Positions 10,355 to 20,670 of a stretch of 27,017 nucleotides of DNA are shown in pieces. The notes under the pieces were generated by a model. It was not told where the DNA came from. It was given only the letters and a program-made list of their open reading frames with translations, and made no database searches. Both the position numbers and the translations under genes were made by a program. The stretch is from positions 1-27,017 of the forward strand of contig JAGFNK010000662.1 in NCBI GenBank assembly GCA_025769875.1. Reading direction: 5' to 3'. Position 1 is the stretch's first letter, and each line of letters opens with the position of its first letter. Source of the stretch: Russula earlei. Taxonomy: Eukaryota > Basidiomycota > Agaricomycetes > Russulales > Russulaceae.

Positions 10355-11601
10355 TAGGGATGTGCCCGGCCCGGCCTCAGGCCGTGAGCCGGGCCAAGCC
10401 AGGCCGAAATAGGCCGGGCCGAGCCGGGCCAAAGTGACGGCTTCGTGACGGCTTTGGCCCGGCCTGTGATTTGAAAAGCCAAAGCCGGGCCGTCAAGCCC
10501 CGGCTTTGATCATTTGGGGTAATCATCAAACTTTAATTTATCAACTTTGCATGATGGACACACCATGTTCCCTGTCAGTTTTTCATCGTCGTATCTGTGC
10601 TTCCCTCTCAACCTTCCTTTTTGCTTGAGTCAAGTACATGTACAATGTAAGCCTTGGTGGCCTATATGTCAATGTGCAATGCTCAGTCAGCGTTGGTTGC
10701 TCGTAATCCCTTTCCTCAGTCTTAGATCACTTCGTCCCGCAGTGTACCATGTTGTACACTGGACTTCACTCATTCCACATGTATAATCCATGCTCTTACC
10801 ATGCCTCATCATGCTCTCCAGAACATAACGACTCCGTAATATATTTGATATTTAAATACAAAAGTGCTATTCTAAAGTCCTCCTACTGCGAATCCGCGAG
10901 CGCGAGGCGATGCGGCGATGATGTAGGGGGCGAGACGTTATGGGCAGCGAGCCCTCGAATATGGCGGCAATGACGATGGGCGAGGCGCTGTGGGCAGCGA
11001 GCCCTCGGGTAAGGCGATGGTGACGATGACGAACGCGTCATACGGGTCCGTGCGTAGACGTGTGGCGGACGCGAGGACGATGCTTGAGGGACGGTGTTGG
11101 GAGGGCGCGAGGCGCAGCCGGACGGCGATGGTGTCGTGCCGTAGGTCGAAGTGTGGGGAGGAGCCGTGCTCCGACTTGAAGACCGAAGGGATGAAGGCGT
11201 TGAGCGCCAAGGCGAGTGACGTCGACGGCGATCGAATTGAGCCGTTGTTGTAGTCTGCTGACATGGAGTGGGCAACGCGGTGGGGATGACGTCGAGAGTG
11301 GGAACGCGAGGAAAGGAGAGTGAGGTGAAAGGAATGACGATAGTTGGAAGGAGGGATGTGAGTGGGATGAAAGACGAAGGGAAAGTGAACGCGTGGCGCG
11401 CAAGGGGCCTGTACAAGTCATGTGGCCAGCGGGCTCACTACAGAAAATATTACGTACAAAAGCCGTGGCCTAGGCCGGGCCAAGCCGGAGCCAAGCCGGG
11501 GTTGACGGCTTTGGCCCGGCCTGGGGTTTTAGAAAGCCAAAGCCGCCTCGGGCCGAGCCAAAGCCGGGGCTTTCAGGCCAAGCCGGGCCGGAAAAACCCT
11601 A
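10355..11601. mobile_element. Non-autonomous hAT-like element 2 with CpG-rich cargo
   Basis: The element begins TAGGGATGTGCCCGGCC and ends CCGGCC-rich followed by AAAAACCCTA. The termini share TAGGG and a GC-rich subterminal zone built of repeated GGCCCGGC/AAGCCGGG units (10365-10510 and 11465-11590) that read as inverted counterparts. An exact 8-bp duplication flanks it. No transposase is visible, so mobility would have depended on one supplied in trans. The centre differs sharply from the ends: 10515-10870 is AT-rich, while 10880-11420 is very CpG-rich and looks host-derived. Confidence 0.82.
10880..11420 (-). other. CpG-rich segment inside hAT element 2, possible captured gene piece
   Basis: In an otherwise CpG-depleted island this roughly 540-bp block is dense in CpG. 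The minus strand carries an open frame of about 108 codons (11264-10938) with motifs FIPSVFKSEHGSSPHFDLRH and TDPYDAFVIVTIALPEG, followed by Ala/Pro-rich sequence. I do not recognise the family and other frames are also open, so protein coding is unproven. A 17-bp direct repeat (10941-10957 and 10991-11007) lies at one end. The parsimonious reading is host DNA captured between hAT termini. Confidence 0.4.
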
Positions 11602-11609
11602 ACCCATAC
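11602..11609 (+). repeat. Right target-site duplication of hAT element 2 (8 bp)
   Basis: ACCCATAC, an exact copy of 10347-10354, abuts the terminal CCCTA. Confidence 0.85.
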
Positions 11610-12346
11610 CTTTGCAATGCCCATGCCTGCTGCATTCAAGACACCAGACTTCATCATATTAGCAAGCTTCATGGTTTGAATATCACAAAAGGTGACCTTT
11701 TGCATGCCATTGATGTAACTGAAACCTCCAAACATGGATATGGTTGGACCTGGTTTGAGCAACTGGACATGTCAATTTGGGGAGAGGGGACTGCAGTCTC
11801 CAAATCCCACTTTCAAATGTATTGTGGTGACTGTCATGAACTATTTCCCGGAGAGGGCCCTTAAAGGATCCTTCCTTATGAGAGGAAACCCAGCCTCTAT
11901 GGTGTCACCCTGTTCACATGGACAAAGGGGTGAGTAGAGGTGTCCACAATATCATGTGCACATTGTCACATGAGTGATTCTTGGCACAATTGACATACAG
12001 CAAGCCCCACTTAAGGGCAACCCTTTCAGCAATAAAGGACAGTATTATAGCCTCCCTAAGGACCCTTTAGGATAACTCTAAGTGCTCTACAATAGGCACT
12101 AACACAATACTAAAGACCCTACAATGTGTTATTAGACTAACACTAATAACCATAGAAACAAACTATAAAGCAATACTAAGGACCTTAATAGAAGTACTAG
12201 GGTCGACCCTAAGGACCCTAGTGGAACTATAAGTCATAGGCAACTCTATTCCCTGAACCAGAACTACAAGTCCTCAAATGACCGGCCCTAAACTAACTAA
12301 CAGCAAATGGATCAGGTGCTTTGCATGTGTACTAAAGCAGTGAACA
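11610..12346. other. Transposon-derived remnant DNA, unidentified
   Basis: The stretch 11610-11864 is open on the plus strand (GLNITKGDLLHAIDVTETSK, MSIWGEGTAVSKSHF, MYCGDCHELF), with a protein-like composition but no family I can name. From 11940 the sequence is non-coding, CpG-poor and contains the motif CTAAGGACC(C/T)T or close variants at about 12055, 12110, 12176 and 12210. It is probably part of the older sequence into which hAT element 2 inserted. Confidence 0.35.
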
Positions 12347-12779
12347 TGTTGTGGACAGTAAAGGCTCTTACTCATCAAGAGGAGTCTCCTTACTCAGCAG
12401 CTTACTGAGCATGACTGAGCATGCTCAGTAAGCATGCTCTGACTTCTTACTCATCTGTCTATTGTGCTTGATAACAAGGTTATAACTAGTTCCCTATTTA
12501 GCAGTTCTCTTGTAGTATATAAGCGCTTAATAAAGTAGCAGACAGTCTTCAGACTGTCCATTTGTTTATGGCACTCTCTACCCCTGGGATACTCCTTTAA
12601 GGACTGTCCCCTTGTGACCACTCTGGCCTCTTCCCTGTGTACTTGCTCGACTCTACCAGTAACCATACCTCTTTGGTATTTGGTACTGCTTTGGACTCTA
12701 CTTCTTGCCCACACCATCCTGGACATTTATTGACTCGTCTTTGAGCTGATCCCTTGCTCTTGAACTGGATTGTTCAACA
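12347..12779 (+). repeat. Probable retrotransposon LTR (solo or 5')
   Basis: A 433-bp unit begins TGTTG and ends CAACA. It carries a TATATAAG box at 12516-12523 and an AATAAA signal at 12529-12534 in the usual promoter-then-polyadenylation order. A perfect 16-bp palindrome, ACTGAGCATGCTCAGT, lies at 12414-12429. No second copy, clear primer-binding site or 5-bp duplication is visible in the window, so it may be a solo LTR or the left end of a degraded element now interrupted by hAT element 1. The borders are inferred. Confidence 0.45.
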
Positions 12780-12845
12780 GTGAGTCTTGACAGTGACCAA
12801 GGTGTATGTCATGTCTTATACCCAATGCTCTTGTCAACAGGCTGA

Positions 12846-12853
12846 CTCTGAAG
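12846..12853 (+). repeat. Left target-site duplication of hAT element 1 (8 bp)
   Basis: CTCTGAAG directly precedes the TAGGGCTG terminus and is repeated exactly at 15589-15596. Confidence 0.92.
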
Positions 12854-13239
12854 TAGGGCTGTGCACCGTACTTGTGTATGTACAGGTGTATGGGACCCAT
12901 ATTATGGGTCCTGTACCCGTCCTGTTCACTGACCGCTGCAGAGTTTATATGGTATGGGTATGGGATGGGTATTACCCATTGAGACCCATTAGTTGACAGC
13001 CATAAATGGCCATCATACAGGTACTTTGTAGTCTAGATTTGGAATATATTTCTCTGGACCACATGTATTGCCAATGTCCCTTGCTGATGAGATAAACAGC
13101 TTTCACTGTCCAGCATCCAACACTCAACATTCAGCCATCTATTGCAAACAATTTGTATGCTTCTCTCTCTTAGTTGTATTATTTTGTGAGTTCTCCTGAG
13201 TTTTAGGCTGGACATCCTGATCGTTGCTGGATTGTTTGT

Positions 13240-14600
13240 GGATCCTCAGGGGCTGTTTAAAATGACAGGTGGTTTTCTGCTGTGACCAACATTTCCTCTA
13301 AACCAACTATTGTCTCTTGACTCTCTTCTCCCACTCGATCGCTCCTGTCAAACAAAAAATGACTGTTGATATGATCAAGCTCTGCAAAATGCAATATGCC
13401 CAGGAGCTTGCAGCACACACCATGTGCCAGTGGATGCTCATGTGGCAAAGTGCTTGAGCACAAGCATGGCTTCCCACCCCCCTTCAGCAGATGTTGCTAC
13501 CATCTTGTGCACACTCAAAGTTCATGCCCAAGATCTACCCACCAGACCTGAGACAGCAGCAGCATTAGCAGTAAGTTTGTTTGTTGGGGTCTGTGTGCTG
13601 ACCCCAGGTTGACTTTTTTTTTGCTTCCAGCAGCACCACAGTGCTAGTGCGCCTCCATCAATGCTGAGTCCTAGCACTGCCCCCAAGTGACCACAATTGT
13701 ACCACCCAAATTTCTTCAGGCATCACCATATTTTGTGGTTGTTTATCCATCACAAGCTCCATTGGTCACACTGGACATTCACATCTCAGTGGTGAATGCA
13801 GGTGGTCTGTAAGGCTGAGGGTTTCACCATATTCATCATGGGTGCCCAGCAGTCCTCTATTCCAATGGGTCAGTTTGCTGTCAGCTGCTTTGGATGGTTG
13901 GATAGCTCAAACTCAAATGCTTACTTGATAGTTGTCTCACAAATGACAACTGCCCACAGTATCTTCAAGAGATCAAGCTGTGTCCATCAAAGGATGATCC
14001 AGCCTCATTCAACTCTGCACAATGTTGTAAAGCGATGTGCTGGCTCAGACATGGAACAGGCCAGACTGACAAAGTGCCACCCACCATGAGAATCCAGCCA
14101 GCAGTCAAACAACAGGCACACACATGCACAACTCCTCTCTCACCACCACACCACACACACAAGCACACCACACCCTCTGCCTCTTGCCTTTAATGCACAC
14201 TCCCTCTCCTCCACCTCTGATGATGTTACAACTGAACACCTAACACGTGTGCCCAACACTCTCCTTTCTCCCAGCACCATGTCACATGCAAATGCCTCCA
14301 CACCCTCCACCTCTCGCCTCCAACATACACACCCACTCCTCCTCTGATGCTACCATGCACCTGCATGCTTGCCCACCACTGCCTCATCAGTCAGGCAAAA
14401 GCCCCCAATGCTTGAGAGCTGACCGACCACCCCTGCATGGCATTTCAGCCATGCTGACTAGTGCCCACTCATTGCTACCACCTACCATACCCTTTCAAAG
14501 TTTAGTTTCATTTCGTTTCATTTCACATGTTGCCTCAATGCCATGATCACACATGTCCATGTTGAGATTATCATTGATTTGGTGTGTTACCACTACCCTG
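13240..14600. other. Decayed interior of hAT element 1
   Basis: No conserved transposase motif can be followed here. Short open frames occur (for example 13424-13612 and 13796-14089), with stops in between. A run of ten T lies near 13613-13622 and CA-rich low-complexity DNA at about 14115-14170. Confidence 0.4.
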
Positions 14601-14990
14601 GGATGTTGTGATGTAATCACAGCCAAGGCGCATTGACGCATTGGTTACATGGACCAGGCATCACTGGCTCAGCTCATATGCTGAGATCTGCATTACTTAC
14701 AATGATAAGTTAATCGGTAGCTACTAACGACTGATCCTTGTATGATCTTTGTTTCTTATTGATGGTAGCTACCTGCAGTGTACTTAGAGATGCTCTGGAG
14801 TACTTAAGAGTGTCGTATTTCGATAGATCACTTCAGTCTTGTCTTACACAATACTGAAGTGAGTACTTACTGTTTCCTATCTTATCTCTCGCATCTAATC
14901 ATGTGTTGTAGATATCTTGTGATAGGTATTACTGAATTATAGTCTTGTCTTACACAATACTGAAATATCTTTTGATAGATCTTAAGGATC
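14600..14990. repeat. LTR-like insertion inside hAT element 1
   Basis: The sequence changes to an AT-rich promoter-like block starting near TGTTGTGATG. It contains an exact 24-bp direct repeat at 14835-14858 and 14941-14964. I could not fix the borders or a target duplication, so the LTR assignment is only a suggestion. Confidence 0.25.
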
Positions 14991-15214
14991 TTATTGCTCT
15001 TATCATAACCTGCACCCATCTGCTTCAACAGTCCATACCCAATCCTCTCAGAATACATGTACCCTTGCTTCTTCTCTGTTCTCTTCCATGTGTGCTAAAG
15101 GCTCCTCAGCCCAAAATCCACAAACCCAGAACACTGCACAGATGCAGGAAATCATTGAAGCTGAGCAAGCATCTGATGAATCAGACTCACATCCATGGTC
15201 TCTTTGGAGAAAAT

Positions 15215-15397
15215 ATAACAAAGGCAGGCATGTGGTGTGAGTTTGTTCACAGCTCACTGTCCCCTTCAGCTTCTGCAGTGGCTGTAGAGAGGGTTTTCTC
15301 TGGTGGCTGAGACACAATCTCTCTCTGTCACACTAGCTTGAAGGTGGAGACCATCAGGACCCTTATACTAGTCAAAAAGAAATTGCACTTGCAATGA
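15215..15397 (+). pseudogene. hAT transposase C-terminal dimerisation domain, decayed
   Basis: The frame reads SAVAVERVFSGG, stop, DTISLCHTSLKVETIRTL, then ILVKKKLHLQ and TGA at 15395. The hAT C-terminal dimerisation domain typically has the pattern SS-x-ERVFS-x(n)-LR-x(n)-E. Here the internal TGA (15308) and the SLCHTS segment are what CpG decay of CGA and of two Arg codons would give. Upstream catalytic regions (the DDE residues, and a BED finger if one existed) are not recognisable. The protein acted as a dimer at the terminal repeats; this copy is dead. Confidence 0.8.
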
Positions 15398-15588
15398 GAA
15401 CATGTTGTATCAGTAGTTTAGTTCCTAATATATAACCTGTTACCCATAATACAGCCATTCAATCCCCTGTACTGTCCCATTTGAGTTCACAGTAAGTTGA
15501 TATACGGTACAGGGTCAGGACAGGTAGACCCATTTGGACCCATCAAATATACAGCTGTACCTGTAATACAGTATGGTGAACAGCCCTA

Positions 15589-15596
15589 CTCTGAAG
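15589..15596 (+). repeat. Right target-site duplication of hAT element 1 (8 bp)
   Basis: CTCTGAAG, an exact copy of 12846-12853, follows the terminal CAGCCCTA. Confidence 0.92.
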
Positions 15597-16540
15597 TCTA
15601 GTGTGGAACATCTCCCCAAGGATGTTCTGAACACCTTTACCCCTAGGAACCATCCTCCTCAGCTTCTTTTGATGACCACCCCAACATTTGATTTCAATGA
15701 GCATTTCACACTCAAGCCTGGGGCTTCCCTGATCCCACTGGCTGCAAGTGTTCCTCCACACACAGTATTGGGTTTGTTTCTTTTTTGTCCCCTTCTCCTG
15801 TGAATGGGTTGCAACTTCATGCATGTGTTTCTGATTTTTGTGTTTTCATGTGAGCCCCTAACCTCATTCTCCTCTAGTCCCCTCTTTCACCTCGCACCCC
15901 TCTCATTTGCCTCTCCTACCCCCCAGTTGCATTTCTCCACCCTGAGTGACCTCTGTGCCTGGTATTGCAGACAGCATGGTAGGGGTTAATTTTCAAGCAC
16001 ACTTGCTTTGGATGTGAAGCAAAAGGTAGAATTAAAAAAAATATCCAAATAGAAAAATTGTCCAAATAAAATAAATTGTCCTGCCCCCATTATAATAACT
16101 TGTGGATTATGTGATGTTGATAACACTGTTATAATTAGTGTGATAATTGTGGTTATAAGTGTATAATGATTATGATTATGCAATGCTCATAACTTGATAA
16201 TATTTGAGGTGGATCTAATTATGTAACATGCATAACATGGTTATAAATGGTATGATAAGACCATTATAAGTGTGAATATGATTTTGATTATGAGAGCACA
16301 AGCCATCATGACAAAAATTATATCAAATTATATCATTATCATCAGCTATAATGCCCCTTCCCAATTTCCAACAGCACTAGGCCTTTGTGAGAATCAAAAG
16401 CATGTTGGGGCACAAATTCATCACTCATAAGCCATTGGTGTTGGCTTTCTGGCACTATAATTGACTTCCCTCAGTAGACCACATGTCCAAGCATTCATGC
16501 ACAATATTAAATATGCTGTCGTCATAAGAAGTTCATACCT
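15597..16540. other. Transposon-derived flank and AT-rich tract
   Basis: 15597-15803 is open on the plus strand (SSVEHLPKDVLNTF, TFDFNEHFTLKPGAS) and was contiguous with 12780-12853 before the hAT insertion. It may be internal sequence of the element carrying the LTR, but no domain is recognised. 16040-16350 is very AT-rich with many ATTAT/ATAAT repeats and no coding. CpG content rises again after about 16500, which marks the right edge of the island. Confidence 0.35.
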
Positions 16541-19213
16541 CGGTACCGTTACTCAGGCTCTACCAATGTCGCGCCTAGACTTGTTCTTACGCTGCCTGTG
16601 GTGTACGTACTGTCACGTCCAAGACTCACCAGGGGTGTTGTCCATCCTAGCTTGGTTTTCTCTCTGTGCCCCTTGTATCGGTTGGATATTCCTGTAGGAC
16701 GACACCTTCGATTTTGGGGCAGCTGTTGCTAAGACACCGCATCGACGGCATTGATGTCCTTCGTACAAGGGCTGTAGTATCCCCGGAAGTGGGGTTGCAT
16801 GCACCAGTTGCTCCATTGGGTCTGTTAGTCAATGCTGTACGGGTCAATAATTTAAAAGATTCATGCTAGTGTTGCTTCCTTTCCTGGACAAGTGGTCTAG
16901 CTCGGCTCGGACTGCGGAACAGATTGGTTAGCGTGCCCAGAAAAGGCTACGGAGAGTGGAGCCGTTGATATCGGACGCTACGTAACGAGCGTAGATTGGT
17001 GCTGCTGATGAGACTAAGACACGCCGTCTTGCCGGAGCAAGCACTAACACGCGCGCAGAGGAGACGAAGTTACACCCTCGCCTGGTCAAATGTGACAGCA
17101 TTTTCAGTTATGGGTTATGATACACACCTGGCCAACGAAGACGTCGCTATACGTCAAGACTTGTCATTATAATGTCACAGGACAGTCACCACGGGCTCGA
17201 GTATAAATTATTCCGATGTCGCAGTGGAACGATTGGGCAGACAACGCGGACGCCACGTGCGGTTATCATCACATTTTGTGCGCGATGCGGTTCGCTCATC
17301 GTGTTCAAATGAACAGCACGCAGACACGAGGACGAGGAGAGGATTCGGCTCGTAGTAGGGGACCCTAGGGTACTAGAAAGCACTGGTGATAGCTTACTGT
17401 CTACCTGGTGCCAGTTATCGATAGCGACGGGTCGCGCTGATAAGCTAGCAGACGATTGATTATTTTTAATATTGGCTCCCCTTATGCCAACCAAATTTTA
17501 ACTATTTAGGTAATCATATTTCGATAACACGGCAAGGGGTCAAAACAAATTATTCAATTCTTAATAGAATTCTCACCAGGATCAGCTTACCCGTTCTTGC
17601 CCGTGTGACCTGCGTGACGACATCACTTTGGGGCGGATCAGACGTGGAGCGAGGCTCCGCCGGACAGCGGACCGGCTTGGCCCAAAGCGACGATGACCCC
17701 ATTTCTAACGGCCTGAGTCCGAGTACGTCGCAATCCGGGAAATCAGGGATTCTCGACACGGCCCTTAATTCTTCGGGGCAGTGGCGATGAACTTCAACGG
17801 TATCTCTAAAAGCTCGAGGATGCAACGATTACCTGATCGCGTTGGTTGGATTCTTACAGTTTTACCACAGTTGTTGTTCATCAAATCCTTAACTTCTCCG
17901 TGCTCTGCTCGGGATTGGCATATTTGATAGCGGTACTGGCACTCTTCTATATGTAGGGCACCCACATTCATTTGGGGATTACGGATCATGATAGATCACC
18001 TGTGGTAATTGGGTGGACGTGATAACGTTGTTTGACAAAGATCTTCCTTGCCATGTTGCTTTTGTCGGCATCATTAGACGCTGAACTATTATTGATTCCT
18101 CGTCAGACACTCGTACAATTGCCATTGGGATATGTGAAAGATGGAAGTCTGAGGCTGAGGCGCATGATGTACGAGTCATTCGTGCCAGTGACCCCGGGCC
18201 CAAGGTGATGCAGTGTTTTCGACATGTTCATGTTGATGCCTTCCCTTTCCTAGCACGGTCGCGATTTCCATTGAGAAGCGAAGCATTTCTCTCACACGGT
18301 TGCATACTAGGATACCTCGGACGGATTGGTGCCGTTATCATGCGATTACCTTTGACACGGCTGTGTCCGAGAGATTGCTGAGTAGAAGTTTCTAGCCCTG
18401 TAACTGCCTGTAGGGGTTGGAATTAGAGCGATCAGTTTCGATTCGAAATAAGTTTTGAGGCTGTGAGAGAAAGACCCATGTGCGTCTGGCACCTGCGCCT
18501 AAAAGTTGAGCACCTGTGTTCTCCAAGGCTCTGTTGGCAGACACGTTTCCTCCTATGATTTGCAGTTCTCACACGAAGTATCTCGGTGCCGCACTCCCAG
18601 TGCTCTTTCCACCCTGAATCTCCATTGCACTGGCGTCTCTTGGCTAGATAAGGACAGGGAACTCCACTCCCTTACCAGACTCGGACCTGTGGCGATTTCT
18701 AGGAGAAGGCAGGCGCTGTGCGTACACTTACGGCACGTTAAATGATGGCACAGCCCTGGGGCCATGAAGATGCCTTGACCGCTCCGCGAGGCGCAAGAGC
18801 AAACTCGATATCCATTGACTTTATGGTCTTGTCCTAGTTGCATGGTATCCGAGGAGATGGTGACTAGAGCCATTTTTATCCACGACAAACCTGGTTAGGA
18901 AATCATGCACGACATCAAAACAAGGACTACTCGCATATCCCATGAGGCACTTAGGACTGCCACGAGGGCCATAAAATCCCTTTCTCCACTTATAAAGTCT
19001 TTGTAACGCCCACGGTGCAAGTCAACGACTTTCCCAGGAACCGACCCAGCGCACCTAGATTGTTTATTTTCCCGCTCAATGTTTTCCTCATCGCATGATC
19101 CTGCATTGGCCAGTTTATTGTTGAATATGGAACCATACACGTATCACCAGGTATGACCGCTCAGCCTGACCCCGCTCACAGTGACTGACCGATTTCCTTC
19201 CGTGCATAAGAAT
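16541..19213. other. Gene-poor stretch with gene-like base composition
   Basis: No supported gene. Open frames of 60-111 codons occur on both strands (for example minus-strand 18888-18553, 18203-17979 and 17989-17765) without recognisable domains or a convincing splice chain. CpG content is like that of the genic flanks, so decayed genes are possible. The last 100 bp should hold the promoter and leader of zinc-finger gene B. Confidence 0.4.
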
Positions 19214-20011
19214 ATGCCGACGACATACCGTGGCACAGAGGGTTCATGGCTTTCGCATGGAACGGCGATGACACTTGAACCCTTTTCATGCGATTCAGAC
19301 GCCCTGAGCCAGGAAGACGTGACTAGGATTATGCGACCGTTCGGTTATTCCATGACGCCCACGGAGATGTGTCCTGAAGCGTCATTCGATTCATCCTTCA
19401 CGCGGCCCACCACGACAGCCACCACTCAGAATTTTTCATCCACGGATTCGACCTGGGCCCATCCAACACCCTGGGCCAGCTCTCCTAAGACGTTCTCTGG
19501 GAATCCCAATGAAATGGGACAAGTCTCCTACTACTCAACGGTCTTGGATCAACGATCCATGCATGGCTTTCAAAGAAGTACTTCACCACCCAATGGGCTG
19601 AGTACCTTCGGTGATAGCCTAGACACACCCCCAAGTCTTGGCGGCAACGCTGATACGACAGAGGTTATGGATGTCAAACCAGGAGAACACAACGCCATAC
19701 ATTTGGGCAGCCTGCCACATCTCCCGATGGCCAAGAGGCGGAAACACGAGGGTTCCGCTGACCAAATAGGAGGGCAAAGAACAATCGACCGCAGATTTGC
19801 CTGCACCATCGACGACTGTGGAAAGGACTTTTCTGGCGAATGGGAGAAGATGCGACACATTAGGTCCATACATTGTCCACCGACAATTGGTTGCCGAGCG
19901 TGCAACTACAAGCAATCACGCAAGGACCTATTCAGTGAACACTGCAAGAAGCGCCATCGTGGCGAATCCGTAGATGAGCTGATGGTCCAGTTGGTTACAC
20001 CAAGTGCATAG
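19214..20011 (+). CDS. C2H2 zinc-finger protein B (two fingers)
   Basis: This is a probable nuclear DNA-binding protein of 265 residues encoded without an intron from the ATG at 19214. The frame stays open upstream to a stop at 19154, with no earlier ATG. An upstream exon is conceivable because an ATG-containing segment and splice-like sites precede it. The N-terminal 190 residues are Ser/Thr/Pro-rich. A basic patch MAKRRKH (about 172-178) could be a nuclear localisation signal. The C-terminus holds two fingers: C197-x4-C202-x12-H215-x4-H220 and C227-x2-C230-x12-H243-x4-H248, followed by RGESVDELMVQLV. Finger order and spacing match gene A on the other side of the transposon island; the KDF and R-H-I positions in finger 1 are shared. 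An AATAAA lies just after the stop (about 20015). Function beyond DNA binding is unknown. Confidence 0.82.
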   Translation: MPTTYRGTEGSWLSHGTAMTLEPFSCDSDALSQEDVTRIMRPFGYSMTPTEMCPEASFDSSFTRPTTTATTQNFSSTDSTWAHPTPWASSPKTFSGNPNEMGQVSYYSTVLDQRSMHGFQRSTSPPNGLSTFGDSLDTPPSLGGNADTTEVMDVKPGEHNAIHLGSLPHLPMAKRRKHEGSADQIGGQRTIDRRFACTIDDCGKDFSGEWEKMRHIRSIHCPPTIGCRACNYKQSRKDLFSEHCKKRHRGESVDELMVQLVTPSA

Positions 20012-20670
20012 TCCAATAAACTGAGCTTATACAGCGACCCTTGTTGTTGTCTTGTTCTCGTGAAACGGTCTGTGTCACCGGTTGACGATTTTGTAATTTA
20101 GCAGTTAATCTGCCATGATGATAGCGAATTACTTTGCAAGAACGATCGTGGTATTCCTGAGTCCTTTGACATTCTACGAGGTGTCTGGAGAGATGGGGGG
20201 ATGAACACCGAACACCGGAAATCGAGCCGAGCGGACGAAGACAGTGGGAAAGCTTTTAGACGCCGACGCCACCGCAGTACATTCTGATCGCATTGAACTT
20301 CACGTGAAAGCTTCCTTAAGAGGGTAAAAGGCTGGGACAAACCACGGCACTGGCCTAAAGCGGTTCATGTGGCTGGCCTAATCGACGACCATGGAAAGGG
20401 CCCAGACCAGTTGGTGGAGTGGGGTGGGGAGTTTACTCGACTCTAGCATCAAGATCCGCAGATCCGCAGACCGGCCTATGACTCGAACGGAACGAACTCT
20501 TTGGTCGTTTCAGCTCTTGAAAGACAAGCAGAGGACTACATGCGGTACGACCAGAGCCGTGAGGCAACGGCGCCCTGAGGCGCAACAAGCAGTGCGGTCG
20601 GTCACGTTGTGCAGAGGACGGGAACGCGTGGCCTTAGCGCGGACGTGATGTTTGAATATGTTTTGGTGGG
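20012..20670. other. Intergenic between zinc-finger B and the Pro/Ser-rich gene
   Basis: No gene is supported. It should contain the 3' end of zinc-finger gene B and the upstream region of the next gene. A short tandem repeat of GATCCGCA occurs near 20453-20468. Confidence 0.4.

Larger units (their letters stand above)
12854..15588 (+). mobile_element. hAT DNA transposon 1, degenerate
   Basis: This 2.7 kb element has hAT-type terminal inverted repeats. It begins TAGGGCTGTGCACCGTACT, and the reverse complement of its right end reads TAGGGCTGTTCACCATACT. An exact 8-bp duplication flanks it. Subterminal zones hold repeated GGGTCC/GGGTAC motifs in both orientations (12890-12990, 15490-15560), as expected of transposase-binding sites in this superfamily. 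The interior is CpG-poor and heavily decayed; only the C-terminal dimerisation domain of the transposase is recognisable. The middle (about 14600-14990) looks like another inserted, LTR-like piece. It is not autonomous. Confidence 0.9.

Noticed and set aside
12330..12790. CAGTGA on both sides of the LTR as a target duplication
   Set aside because: Using it would place the LTR ends at non-TG/CA bases. The match is short and could be chance.
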